Assembly (NCBI RefSeq): GCF_003634825.1
Contig: NZ_RBXD01000001.1
Span: 2,254,501-2,318,500, forward strand
Length of the DNA stretch: 64,000 bases
Direction: 5' to 3'
From: Flavobacterium sp. 123
Lineage (GTDB): Bacteria; Bacteroidota; Bacteroidia; Flavobacteriales; Flavobacteriaceae
Position numbers and translations under genes: made by a program. The stretch's first letter is position 1, and each line of letters opens with the position of its first letter. The notes under the pieces are model-generated. The model had not been told where the DNA came from. It made no database searches and worked only from the letters and a program-made list of their open reading frames with translations. This document shows positions 45,099 through 53,204 of this stretch, piece after piece.

Positions 45099-47339
45099 CT
45101 AATTGTGAACCAGATCGGCTAATAATTTTTTGTCACCAACAATCCAAAGAATATCGTCTTTTTCTAAAATGATATTAGATTCTGGGTTTAGAATTCGATT
45201 CCCCTTTTTTTCAATACCCACAATAAGTCCATTTGTTTTTTCTCGAAGTTTTGATGCTCTAATGCTTTTTCCAATATAGCTTTCGTTCTTTAGCTCTATT
45301 TGGCGCAACACAATTTCAGGCTCAATAGTTGTGTCGGGAGCATCTATTTCATGTTGATCTAAATAGGTTTTAAATTCTTTCACTTGAATATCAGTTCCAA
45401 TAACACAAATTTCGTCACCAGGAAATAATCGCTCATTTCCTTTTGGAATGTTTATCATAAATTCTCCTCGTTTTATAGAGGCAACATTTATCCCTAATTG
45501 TTCTCGAATTTGTAATTCTTCTAAAGTCTTACCAACAATGTTTGAAGCTGCTGCAATATCGAAAAAAGCCATGTGCTCATCCCAAGGAGATAAGCTACTT
45601 CTCGTTCTTCGCACTTTCGTAAATTCTCTATCATGCAAATTGGTTAAAAAATGAGCTTCAATTTTATGGTATTGTGCATTCAATTTTCTTTGAAAAAGGA
45701 AATAAACACCTAATGCTGCAATTAATGTAATCAACGCAATAATGGGAGAGAAGAAGATGTTTAATAAAAAACCAATAAAAAATATAGAAAGGAGTATTCT
45801 AAACAAGAACATCATTACAATAGGTCCTTGATATTTACGTTCTTCCATCAAAATAGTAACTTCATAAGCAGCAAATCGACGTAGCGATAATGCCCATAAA
45901 AAAGGAGAAACGGCAAATAATGTGATGAGCGCTCCTAAAGCGTTTCCAAACTTAGAATGATCAACTAATGGAAGAATGTATTTTGACGAAAGTAAAATAA
46001 CAGCCAATATAATTACTGAAAATAAAATGACTTGTGTCAAATAACTATTAATTACAATTTGCCAGTTGCTTACTGATTTTATGGCTTGTGCATTAGCACT
46101 ATAGCGTTCAATTCTCTTAACCCATTTCCGAGGTAACTTTTTAGCTAAATATTCAGAAAAAGGAGTCGAAAATTTCACCATAAAAGGTGTTGTAAATGTT
46201 GTAACTGCCGAAACCGCAACTACAATTGGATATAAAAAATTACTGGTCACATTCAGCGTCATTCCAAGTGAAGCTATGATAAAAGAGAATTCACCAATTT
46301 GAGATAAACTCATTCCTGTTTGTACAGATTGTTTCAGTGGTTGTCCCGATAGTAAGGCGCCTATAGTTGCACTTATTGATTGTCCAAAAATGGTGATAAT
46401 TGTCAAAAGAATAACTGGAAATGTATGTGTAAATAAAGTGTGTGGATCAATTAACATTCCTACTGATACGAAGAAAACAGCCCCAAATAAATCTTTAACG
46501 GGTTTGACTAAATGTTCGATATGTTCGGCTTGTGTAGTTTCGGCAATGATTGAGCCCATAATGAAGGCGCCAAGGGCTGGTGAAAATCCTACATTAGCAG
46601 CTAGACTTACCATCATCAAACATAAGGCAAGCGAAATAATCAGGAGCATTTCGTCTGTTAATAAATGTTTTGCTTTTTTCAGTAAAGTAGGAATGAAAAA
46701 GATACCTCCGATAAACCAAATTGTTAGAAAGAACAATAATTTAAAGACTGATTGCATTAATTCCATTCCTGAAAACTGCTGACTGACAGCAATTGTAGAT
46801 AGTAATACCATCATCAAGATTGCAACAATGTCCTGAACGATAAGGGAACCAATAACAATTCCAGCAAATCTTTGTGTCTTTACGCCTAATTCATCAAATG
46901 TTTTTAGAATAATGGTTGTTGATGAAACGGAAAGAATAACACCAAGAAATACGCTATCCATTTTGGACCAATCCAACCATTGGCCAACCAGAAAGCCAAC
47001 AAAAATCATTGTGATAATTTGGGTGATTGCGGTAATAGATGCTGTACCACCTACTTTCATCAGCTTTTTAAAACTGAATTCTAATCCCAAACTGAACAAC
47101 AAGAAGATGACTCCAATTTCTGCCCAAACTTCGACACTTTTTGAATCGCTAACGGATGGAAAAAAATCAAAATGATTTCCCGCTAAAAATCCTGCAATCA
47201 GATAGCCTAAAACTAAGGGTTGCTTTAATTTTTTAAATAACAAAACTGCAATTCCAGCAGTGATAAGTATCAGTCCTAAATCGCTGATAAGTGGTTCTAA
47301 GTGTTGGGAAGCTTCTGCTACTTTTTCTGCGGCACTCAT
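45099..47339 (-). CDS. Cation:proton antiporter of the CPA2/Kef type with TrkA-C domains
   Basis: 746 residues. The first about 400 contain 12-13 membrane helices of the sodium/hydrogen exchanger family (LGYLIAGFLAGN, FSLGLEFSFKKL, GFSPALGAFIMGSIIAE, PVKDLFGAVFFVSVGMLIDP), the pattern of KefB-type potassium/proton antiporters. A further membrane part is followed by two soluble TrkA-C (RCK_C) domains at about 590-660 and 665-746 (GISIR... analogue EKDDILWIVGDKKLL at the end), ligand-sensing modules seen with potassium transport. No Rossmann TrkA-N domain is visible between. It may take part in potassium/pH homeostasis with the Kup cluster 6 kb away. Confidence 0.85.
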   Translation of the reverse strand: MSAAEKVAEASQHLEPLISDLGLILITAGIAVLLFKKLKQPLVLGYLIAGFLAGNHFDFFPSVSDSKSVEVWAEIGVIFLLFSLGLEFSFKKLMKVGGTASITAITQIITMIFVGFLVGQWLDWSKMDSVFLGVILSVSSTTIILKTFDELGVKTQRFAGIVIGSLIVQDIVAILMMVLLSTIAVSQQFSGMELMQSVFKLLFFLTIWFIGGIFFIPTLLKKAKHLLTDEMLLIISLALCLMMVSLAANVGFSPALGAFIMGSIIAETTQAEHIEHLVKPVKDLFGAVFFVSVGMLIDPHTLFTHTFPVILLTIITIFGQSISATIGALLSGQPLKQSVQTGMSLSQIGEFSFIIASLGMTLNVTSNFLYPIVVAVSAVTTFTTPFMVKFSTPFSEYLAKKLPRKWVKRIERYSANAQAIKSVSNWQIVINSYLTQVILFSVIILAVILLSSKYILPLVDHSKFGNALGALITLFAVSPFLWALSLRRFAAYEVTILMEERKYQGPIVMMFLFRILLSIFFIGFLLNIFFSPIIALITLIAALGVYFLFQRKLNAQYHKIEAHFLTNLHDREFTKVRRTRSSLSPWDEHMAFFDIAAASNIVGKTLEELQIREQLGINVASIKRGEFMINIPKGNERLFPGDEICVIGTDIQVKEFKTYLDQHEIDAPDTTIEPEIVLRQIELKNESYIGKSIRASKLREKTNGLIVGIEKKGNRILNPESNIILEKDDILWIVGDKKLLADLVHN

Positions 47340-47447
47340 AAGTATTTAGTTTTTGGATCAATTTTAAAACGCTTTTCTTCAAGCTTTATCAATAATCCGA
47401 TCTATAGAAACAGAATAATCTGTTTTTTATAAAAATAATACATTTCA

Positions 47448-48242
47448 CTATTGCATCAAAATAGGATTGTACTTTAAATGATCTAATTCTGATAAATTAT
47501 AGAATTTCATATTGTGTTGTCTTACATATTTACAAATAATGGTTAATGTTGCCATTTTAGTTTGATAATTTGCAGTCACATTTTTTACGGGTTTATGCCC
47601 GAATAGGAGTAAAATTTTATGCTTTCGGTTGGTGTAATCTAACAATTTTAAAAGATATGGAATACTGAAATTTGGATGATCAGTGTCAATTCCGATTGCA
47701 TAAACTAATTTCGAATTGTTGTAATAGCAATTTTGAAAAAAAGGATCTTCTGCTCCATATGTTATTCCCCTAACAATTTTAAATTTATCGAAAAGTGCTT
47801 TGTCAATCGTATCGTTTCTATATCCAAAAGGGTAGGCAAATGAAGTTACTTTAAAGGAATAAAAAGACATTAAGTCTAACATTGGATTTATTTCCTGATT
47901 GATGTAAGCTTTAATTCCATTTTTAGCAACGAATTTTGGAGCATCAAAATGATGAAATCCATGTCCCGCTATTTCATTACCTTCGTTCTGTAAGGCGATT
48001 AGTTTAATGATTTCAGGATATTTTAAAGTATTTATTTTAGAAACACAAAAAGTAGCTTTCCAATTGTACTTGCTTAATATCTGGTCAGCCTTATACCATT
48101 CATTGATTGTTGTGTCATCAAATGAAATGGCAACTCCAGCAGTATTGTATATGAGATTTGGTTTAATGGTAGTTTTTTTATTCTCACAGGAAAATAAAAT
48201 AAAAGTGCAAAATAATATGAATTTAAATTGTAGTTTGTTCAT
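47448..48242 (-). CDS. Polysaccharide deacetylase (NodB) family lipoprotein
   Basis: From ATG 48240-48242 the protein has 264 residues and begins with a lipoprotein signal (FILFSCENK, Cys about 19); the frame also allows GTG at 48254. NodB motif 1 is SFDDT (Asp 42-43) and motif 2 is HGFHH (His 94 and 98), the metal site of carbohydrate esterase family 4. YPFGYRND carries motif 3. It probably deacetylates an N-acetylated or O-acetylated cell-surface glycan outside the cytoplasm. It is 29 bases downstream of purB on the same strand, with no evident functional link. A small AAACAGA/TCTGTTT hairpin occurs at about 47408-47425 beyond its end. Confidence 0.85.
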   Translation of the reverse strand: MNKLQFKFILFCTFILFSCENKKTTIKPNLIYNTAGVAISFDDTTINEWYKADQILSKYNWKATFCVSKINTLKYPEIIKLIALQNEGNEIAGHGFHHFDAPKFVAKNGIKAYINQEINPMLDLMSFYSFKVTSFAYPFGYRNDTIDKALFDKFKIVRGITYGAEDPFFQNCYYNNSKLVYAIGIDTDHPNFSIPYLLKLLDYTNRKHKILLLFGHKPVKNVTANYQTKMATLTIICKYVRQHNMKFYNLSELDHLKYNPILMQ

Positions 48243-48271
48243 ATTACTTTGCACTTAGAAGATGTTTTTGT

Positions 48272-49618
48272 TTATATCCCCAAGAAATTACTTGGAGTGA
48301 TTTGCATTAACTCGGATTTAATTTCCTCAGAAACATCCAGAGTAGCTATAAACCCATGAATTGCTTTTTTATCAATCGCTTCATTAGTTCTTGTCAATCC
48401 TTTCAATGCTTCGTAAGGATTAGGATATGCTTCGCGTCGCAAAATAGTTTGAATTGCTTCAGCCACAACTGCCCAGTTTTTTTCTAAATCCTCATGGAAT
48501 TTAGCTTCGTTCAATAATAATTTGTTTAATCCTTTTAGAGTCGCTTCAAAAGCAATTATAGTATGTCCCATTGGTACACCTATGTTTCTTAAAACGGTAC
48601 TATCTGTTAAATCGCGTTGCAATCTTGAAACAGGTAATTTTGCTGATAAATGTTCGAAAATAGCGTTTGCAATTCCTAAGTTTCCTTCAGAATTTTCAAA
48701 ATCAATAGGGTTTACCTTATGAGGCATTGCTGACGAACCGATTTCTCCCGCTTTAATTTTTTGTTTAAAATATTCCATAGAGACATACGTCCAAACGTCC
48801 CTATCTAAATCGATGATGATAGTGTTTATTCTTTTTAATGCATCAAAAAAGGCTGCAAAATGATCATAATGTTCAATTTGAGTAGTCGGGAAGGAGTGGT
48901 GTAAGCCAAGATTCTCCTCAACAAATTTCCCTCCAAATTTTCGCCAATCAATTTGTGGGTAAGCTACATGGTGAGCATTGTAATTTCCAGTTGCTCCTCC
49001 AAATTTAGCCGCAAAAGGGATATTAAATAACAAGCGCATTTGCTCTTCTAGACGCTCAACAAAAACTCCGATTTCTTTTCCTAAACGAGTAGGTGAAGCG
49101 GGTTGTCCATGAGTACGCGCTAGCATTGGGATAGCACTCCATTCTTGACTTAATTCTTTCAATTTTGAAATTAATGCAATCAATGAAGGCATATATACTT
49201 TTTCGAAAGCCTCTTTAGTTGAAAGTGGAATTGCAGTGTTATTAATATCTTGAGATGTTAATCCAAAATGAATAAATTCTTTATGTTCTGACAATCCTAA
49301 TTTTTCAAAAGCATCTTTGATGAAATATTCTACTGCTTTTACATCATGATTGGTGACTTTCTCCGTTTCTTTAATCCAAAGTGCATCTTCGGTAGAGAAA
49401 TTTTTATAAATATCACGTAAACTCTCGAATAAATTAGGGTTTACATTTTTTAGTTGAGGTAAAGGTTGTTCGCATAAAGCGATGAAATATTCAATTTCAA
49501 CCAATACGCGGTATTTGATTAAAGCTTCTTCAGAGAAAAAAGGAGCCAATGAATAAGTCTTATTTCTATATCTTCCGTCAATTGGAGAGATAGCATTCAA
49601 TTCGTTTAAAGTTGTCAT
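48272..49618 (-). CDS. purB: Adenylosuccinate lyase
   Basis: Cleaves SAICAR and adenylosuccinate, releasing fumarate, in purine synthesis. 448 residues from ATG 49616-49618 (MTTLNELNAISPIDGRY); two further upstream Met/start possibilities (49624 and the frame start 49666) give N-termini not seen in the family. The signature SSAMPHKVNPIDFENSEGN and LTSQDINNTA, RTHGQPASPT are present. On the minus strand TATATTTG (49644-49651) lies about 25 bases upstream of the start, with no TTG at the right distance. The NodB-like gene follows 29 bases downstream. Confidence 0.95.
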   Translation of the reverse strand: MTTLNELNAISPIDGRYRNKTYSLAPFFSEEALIKYRVLVEIEYFIALCEQPLPQLKNVNPNLFESLRDIYKNFSTEDALWIKETEKVTNHDVKAVEYFIKDAFEKLGLSEHKEFIHFGLTSQDINNTAIPLSTKEAFEKVYMPSLIALISKLKELSQEWSAIPMLARTHGQPASPTRLGKEIGVFVERLEEQMRLLFNIPFAAKFGGATGNYNAHHVAYPQIDWRKFGGKFVEENLGLHHSFPTTQIEHYDHFAAFFDALKRINTIIIDLDRDVWTYVSMEYFKQKIKAGEIGSSAMPHKVNPIDFENSEGNLGIANAIFEHLSAKLPVSRLQRDLTDSTVLRNIGVPMGHTIIAFEATLKGLNKLLLNEAKFHEDLEKNWAVVAEAIQTILRREAYPNPYEALKGLTRTNEAIDKKAIHGFIATLDVSEEIKSELMQITPSNFLGI

Positions 49619-49686
49619 TGTCATGTTGTTTGTTCGAAAGGCACAAATATAAACCTTTAGAAACAAATTAGAAAAGGATTGGTTTT

Positions 49687-50379
49687 TTAAATAAGTCTAA
49701 GAAGCTTCTTTTTTAGTGTTTTCACTCCTTGTGAAGCAATTTCTGGAATAACTTCTAACGGGTTTTTTAAATTAGGAATCTTAATTGGTTTTGGGTCTAT
49801 ATAAAAAACAGGAATATTCTTTTTGGTAAAATCAATTAGTCCTGCTGCAGGATACACCTGTAAAGACGTTCCAATAACGGCAAAATAATCTGCATTTTGG
49901 GTAATTCTAATTGCTTGCTCTAGTGCCGGAACTTCTTCACCAAACCAAACAATATGAGGTCTTAATTGGTTGCCATTTGGATCCATGTGTCCTAAATTTA
50001 AATCCTCTTTCCAATCCAATATACAATTAGAATTTTTACAACTTCTCACTTTTAATAATTCGCCATGTAGATGTAGAACGTTTGTACTTCCTGCCCGTTC
50101 ATGTAAATCATCCACATTTTGAGTGATAATGAATACCTCAAAATCAGTTTCTAATTCTACTAAAATATGATGTCCTGCATTTGGATGAACATCAAACAAT
50201 TGCCTGCGCCTTTGATTATAAAAATCTAAAACAAATTCAGGATTTTTTTTCCATCCTTCAGGACTTGCAACTTCCATAACATTATGTCCTTCCCACAATC
50301 CATCACTATCACGAAAGGTTTTTATACCACTTTCAGCACTAATTCCAGCTCCCGTTAAAACGACTAGTTTCTTTTTCAT
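49687..50379 (-). CDS. Sirtuin (NAD-dependent protein deacylase), class III-like
   Basis: 230 residues with GAGISAESGIKTFRDSDGLWE (NAD loop), TQNVDDLHERAGS, HLHGEL (catalytic His about 105) and GTSLQVYPAAG. The Y-x2-R pair at 54-57 (YNQR) matches the SIRT5/CobB acyl-pocket residues, suggesting removal of succinyl or malonyl groups. Only one of the two zinc Cys pairs is present (C114-x4-C119); the second pair position reads NLGHMDPNGNQLRPH without Cys. It stands 20 bases upstream in the sense of transcription from nothing functional; purB begins 69 bases after its end on the same strand. Confidence 0.88.
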   Translation of the reverse strand: MKKKLVVLTGAGISAESGIKTFRDSDGLWEGHNVMEVASPEGWKKNPEFVLDFYNQRRRQLFDVHPNAGHHILVELETDFEVFIITQNVDDLHERAGSTNVLHLHGELLKVRSCKNSNCILDWKEDLNLGHMDPNGNQLRPHIVWFGEEVPALEQAIRITQNADYFAVIGTSLQVYPAAGLIDFTKKNIPVFYIDPKPIKIPNLKNPLEVIPEIASQGVKTLKKKLLRLI

Positions 50380-50444
50380 TTGTCTTGATTCATAAGTCTA
50401 TAAAACTACTCTTTTTTAGTATTTTTGCCAAAAAAAAGACTGCA

Positions 50445-51107
50445 ATGATTGACATCGATTACCTTAATTTTCTAGAAAATATATTGACTGATAACCGCAA
50501 AGAAAAATTTTTGAAGGTATTACAAAACAGAACCAATCATTTTACAATAGCGGTTGAAGATGTTTTTCAAATGCATAATACAAGTGCTGTTATGCGCAGT
50601 TGTGAAGTTTTTGGAATACAGGAATTAAACATAATTGAGCAGCGTTATGGAAAGAGTATTGATAAGGAAATTGCTATGGGTGCTCAGAAATGGGTGGATA
50701 TTAATACTTTCGATAGTGTTACAAATTGTATTGAAACTCTTAAAGGAAAAGGTTATCAAATTATTGCTACAACACCGCATGAAAATGATTGTTTGATGGA
50801 TGATTTTGATATTTCGAAACCAAGCGCACTATTTTTTGGTACAGAACGCGATGGTTTATCAGAAGAAATTCTACAAAAAGCAGATGGTTTTCTTAAAATT
50901 CCGATGGTAGGTTTTACCGAAAGCCTTAATATATCTGTTTCTGCAGCTATTATTATTCAGAATTTAACGAATCGATTACGCAATTCAAATATTGATTGGC
51001 ATTTATCAGATGATGAAATTTTAGCAAAACGTTTGGCTTGGGCAAAAAACTCTATTAAAGACATTAAAAGAATTGAAGCTCGTTATTTTTTAGAAAACAA
51101 TAAGTAG
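50445..51107 (+). CDS. SpoU/TrmH-family RNA 2'-O-methyltransferase
   Basis: 220 residues from ATG 50445. The longer frame from TTG 50385 is rejected because the -7-like TATTTTTG at 50420-50427 lies within it. The SPOUT knot motifs are present: NTSAVMRSCEVFGIQ (motif 1), FFGTERDGLSEE (motif 2) and PMVGFTESLNISVSAA (motif 3). It most resembles TrmH, which methylates G18 of tRNA, in having an N-terminal helix (NRKEKFLKVLQNRT) before motif 1; rRNA as target is possible. Confidence 0.88.
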   Translation: MIDIDYLNFLENILTDNRKEKFLKVLQNRTNHFTIAVEDVFQMHNTSAVMRSCEVFGIQELNIIEQRYGKSIDKEIAMGAQKWVDINTFDSVTNCIETLKGKGYQIIATTPHENDCLMDDFDISKPSALFFGTERDGLSEEILQKADGFLKIPMVGFTESLNISVSAAIIIQNLTNRLRNSNIDWHLSDDEILAKRLAWAKNSIKDIKRIEARYFLENNK

Positions 51108-51159
51108 ATGTGTTTTCAATATTAATTATATGTAAATTCTTAGTTTTTCTAATTTAGTT

Positions 51160-51193
51160 TTGGGCTTTATACAAAGTTTAATCTGTATTTTTG
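51160..51193 (+). promoter_or_regulatory. Possible promoter of pafA
   Basis: TTG at 51160-51162, a 23-base spacer and TATTTTTG at 51186-51193; the spacer is at the upper limit of the Bacteroidota range. The -7 element is 33 bases before the ATG at 51227. Confidence 0.4.
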
Positions 51194-51226
51194 TTACAAT
51201 AATTCATTTTGATAATAAAGTATGTT

Positions 51227-52843
51227 ATGAAAAAAATAATGTTGTTTTTGGTTTTATGTATTGTTGTAAATGCTCGTGCGCAGCAACGTCCTAAATTAGT
51301 AGTTGGAATTGTAGTTGATCAAATGAAAATGGAGTATTTATACCGTTTTTCAAATGATTTTTCTCAAAATGGATTTAAGAGATTAATGGATAATGGGTAC
51401 ACTTTTCATAATATGAATTATAACTATGTGCCTACATATACTGCTCCAGGACATGCTTCTATTTATACCGGAACGACACCGTCTACTCACGGAATTGTAG
51501 GGAATGAGTGGTTTAATAGAACACTAGGAAAAGACATGTATTGTACAGATGATGCTTCCGTACAAACACTGGGTGATGGTACGGAAAAAGAAGGTGCAAT
51601 GTCTCCCAAAAATTTGTTGACAACGACGATTACTGATGAATTGCGTATGGCAACTAACTTTAAAGGTAAAGTAATTGGTATGAGTATAAAAGATCGTGGC
51701 GCTATTTTACCAGCGGGACATTTTGCTAATTGGGCTTTTTGGTATAGTAAAACGGGTGCTTTTATCTCTAGTACTTTTTATGGCTCAAAATTACCAGATT
51801 GGGTTACTCAATTTAATGAAGAAAAAAAATATATGGATTACATCAATAAAGGATGGAGTTTATTAAAACCTTTGTCTTCTTATAATGAAAGTCTTCCTGA
51901 TGACAATCCTTACGAAGGAAAAATTGATAAATCAACAGGTCCAGTATTTCCATACGATTTAAGTAAAATATATAAAGAAAAAGGAGGGGATGCTTTGCGT
52001 ACAACTCCTTTTGGGAATGATTTCTTAGCTGATTTTGCCATGAAAGCTATTGAAAAAGAAGAACTTGGTAAAGATGAAATTACAGATTTTTTGACCGTAA
52101 GCTTCTCTTCTACAGATTATGTGGGGCATACTTTTGGCCCTCGTTCTATGGAGTTGCAAGACACTTATTTGAGACTTGATCAAACAATTGCTAATTTCTT
52201 AACCTATTTAGATAAAACGGTAGGAAAAGATAATTACTTACTTTTTTTAACAGCAGATCATGCTGGAGCTGAAAACGCAAACTATTTAAAAGATAATAAA
52301 TATAATGTCAAAAATGTCCCTTCGAAAGATATAGTTGAAGCCCTAAAAAAATATTCTGTAGATAATTTTGGCGTTGATTTGGTTTTAGATTATTCGAATT
52401 TCAATCTTTTTTTTAATAAAGGAATTATTAAAGAGAGGGGGTTAGAGTTATCTACAATTAAACAAAGTTTCAAAGACTTTTTGATGACGCAAGAGCAAGT
52501 TAAACGTGTTTATACTGAAGAGGAAATCTTAGCATCTTCTGGAGATGATTATTTTTTGAGTTTTATTGCTAGAGGATATGACCCAAAGCAAAATGGTGAT
52601 ATCGTTATTCTAGATAAGGCTGGATTTATGGAATATTATGCTACGGGAACTACTCATGGAACGCCAAATAGCTATGATACACATGTTCCTTTGCTTTTTT
52701 ACGGTTGGCATGTTCCCAAAGGGGAATTGCACGCAAAAAAATACATTACGCAAATAGCACCTACACTTTCACAAATGCTGAAAATTCCGTTTACGAATGG
52801 AACTGAAGCAGAGGTCTTAGAAACTATTTTGGATAAGAAATGA
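51227..52843 (+). CDS. pafA: PafA-type alkaline phosphatase (phosphate-irrepressible)
   Basis: Exported phosphomonoesterase of the alkaline phosphatase superfamily, characterised in Elizabethkingia and used by Flavobacterium to release phosphate. 538 residues from ATG 51227; signal peptide about 1-19 (ending NARAQQ). The catalytic set of PafA can be read with a constant offset of seven: metal Asp 31 (D38), nucleophile Thr 72 (T79), Asn 93 (N100), and the Lys 155/Arg 157 pair (K162/R164) in SIKDRGA. Metal ligands TDYVGH, TADHAG and GTTHGT complete the two-zinc site. The frame also opens at TTG 51209 but the signal peptide starts at 51227. A bidirectional terminator follows. Confidence 0.95.
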   Translation: MKKIMLFLVLCIVVNARAQQRPKLVVGIVVDQMKMEYLYRFSNDFSQNGFKRLMDNGYTFHNMNYNYVPTYTAPGHASIYTGTTPSTHGIVGNEWFNRTLGKDMYCTDDASVQTLGDGTEKEGAMSPKNLLTTTITDELRMATNFKGKVIGMSIKDRGAILPAGHFANWAFWYSKTGAFISSTFYGSKLPDWVTQFNEEKKYMDYINKGWSLLKPLSSYNESLPDDNPYEGKIDKSTGPVFPYDLSKIYKEKGGDALRTTPFGNDFLADFAMKAIEKEELGKDEITDFLTVSFSSTDYVGHTFGPRSMELQDTYLRLDQTIANFLTYLDKTVGKDNYLLFLTADHAGAENANYLKDNKYNVKNVPSKDIVEALKKYSVDNFGVDLVLDYSNFNLFFNKGIIKERGLELSTIKQSFKDFLMTQEQVKRVYTEEEILASSGDDYFLSFIARGYDPKQNGDIVILDKAGFMEYYATGTTHGTPNSYDTHVPLLFYGWHVPKGELHAKKYITQIAPTLSQMLKIPFTNGTEAEVLETILDKK

Positions 52844-52853
52844 TTTTCATTTA

Positions 52854-52904
52854 ATTTTAAAACAAAAATTCCGTCTCATTGAGACGGAATTTTTGTTTTA
52901 AAAT
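52854..52904. terminator. Long palindromic bidirectional terminator after pafA
   Basis: Twenty-five bases on each side of T52879 are perfectly complementary: the core CCGTCTCA-T-TGAGACGG is flanked by ATTTTTGTTTTAAAA-type arms. It ends pafA on the plus strand and the 94-residue gene on the minus strand (stop at 52920). Its core is repeated in the terminator at 57112-57158. Confidence 0.9.
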
Positions 52905-52919
52905 GAGAAACTAATTTAA

Positions 52920-53204
52920 TTATTGATTCCTGTTGAAATACATTGTTGAATTATCTTCAAAGAACACAACTTTGACAATGTCTTTGTGGTTTATGAGTTG
53001 TCCAATTAAAAATCCGAATTGATCACTACCAAAAAGCGTATTCGCATCTGTAAAATTCCACTTAGCTATATCACCATTATTTCCTCTGAAATAACCAATA
53101 AATTTTCCTTTTAAAACTTTATGATTTTTCAATTCAATTTCAATTAATCTATTAGTAATACTAAAATATTTAGTAAAGAGTGCTAATGATGAATCAGAAT
53201 CCAT
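52920..53204 (-). CDS. Small conserved protein of unknown function coupled to kup
   Basis: 94 residues, mostly polar and probably beta-rich: ITNRLIEIELKNHKVLKGKFIGYFRGNN resembles a short Sm/SH3-like strand pair seen in small Bacteroidota proteins, but this is only an impression. No signal peptide or membrane segment. Its ATG overlaps the TAA of kup (TAATG at 53202-53206), so it is translated by coupling and probably has a role linked to potassium uptake or its regulation. Confidence 0.75.
   Translation of the reverse strand: MDSDSSLALFTKYFSITNRLIEIELKNHKVLKGKFIGYFRGNNGDIAKWNFTDANTLFGSDQFGFLIGQLINHKDIVKVVFFEDNSTMYFNRNQ

Noticed and set aside
47408..47425. AAACAGA/TCTGTTT hairpin between the antiporter and the NodB-like gene
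   Set aside because: Only seven base pairs and no good T run in the direction of the NodB-like gene; it might be an operator, but nothing supports a call as a terminator.
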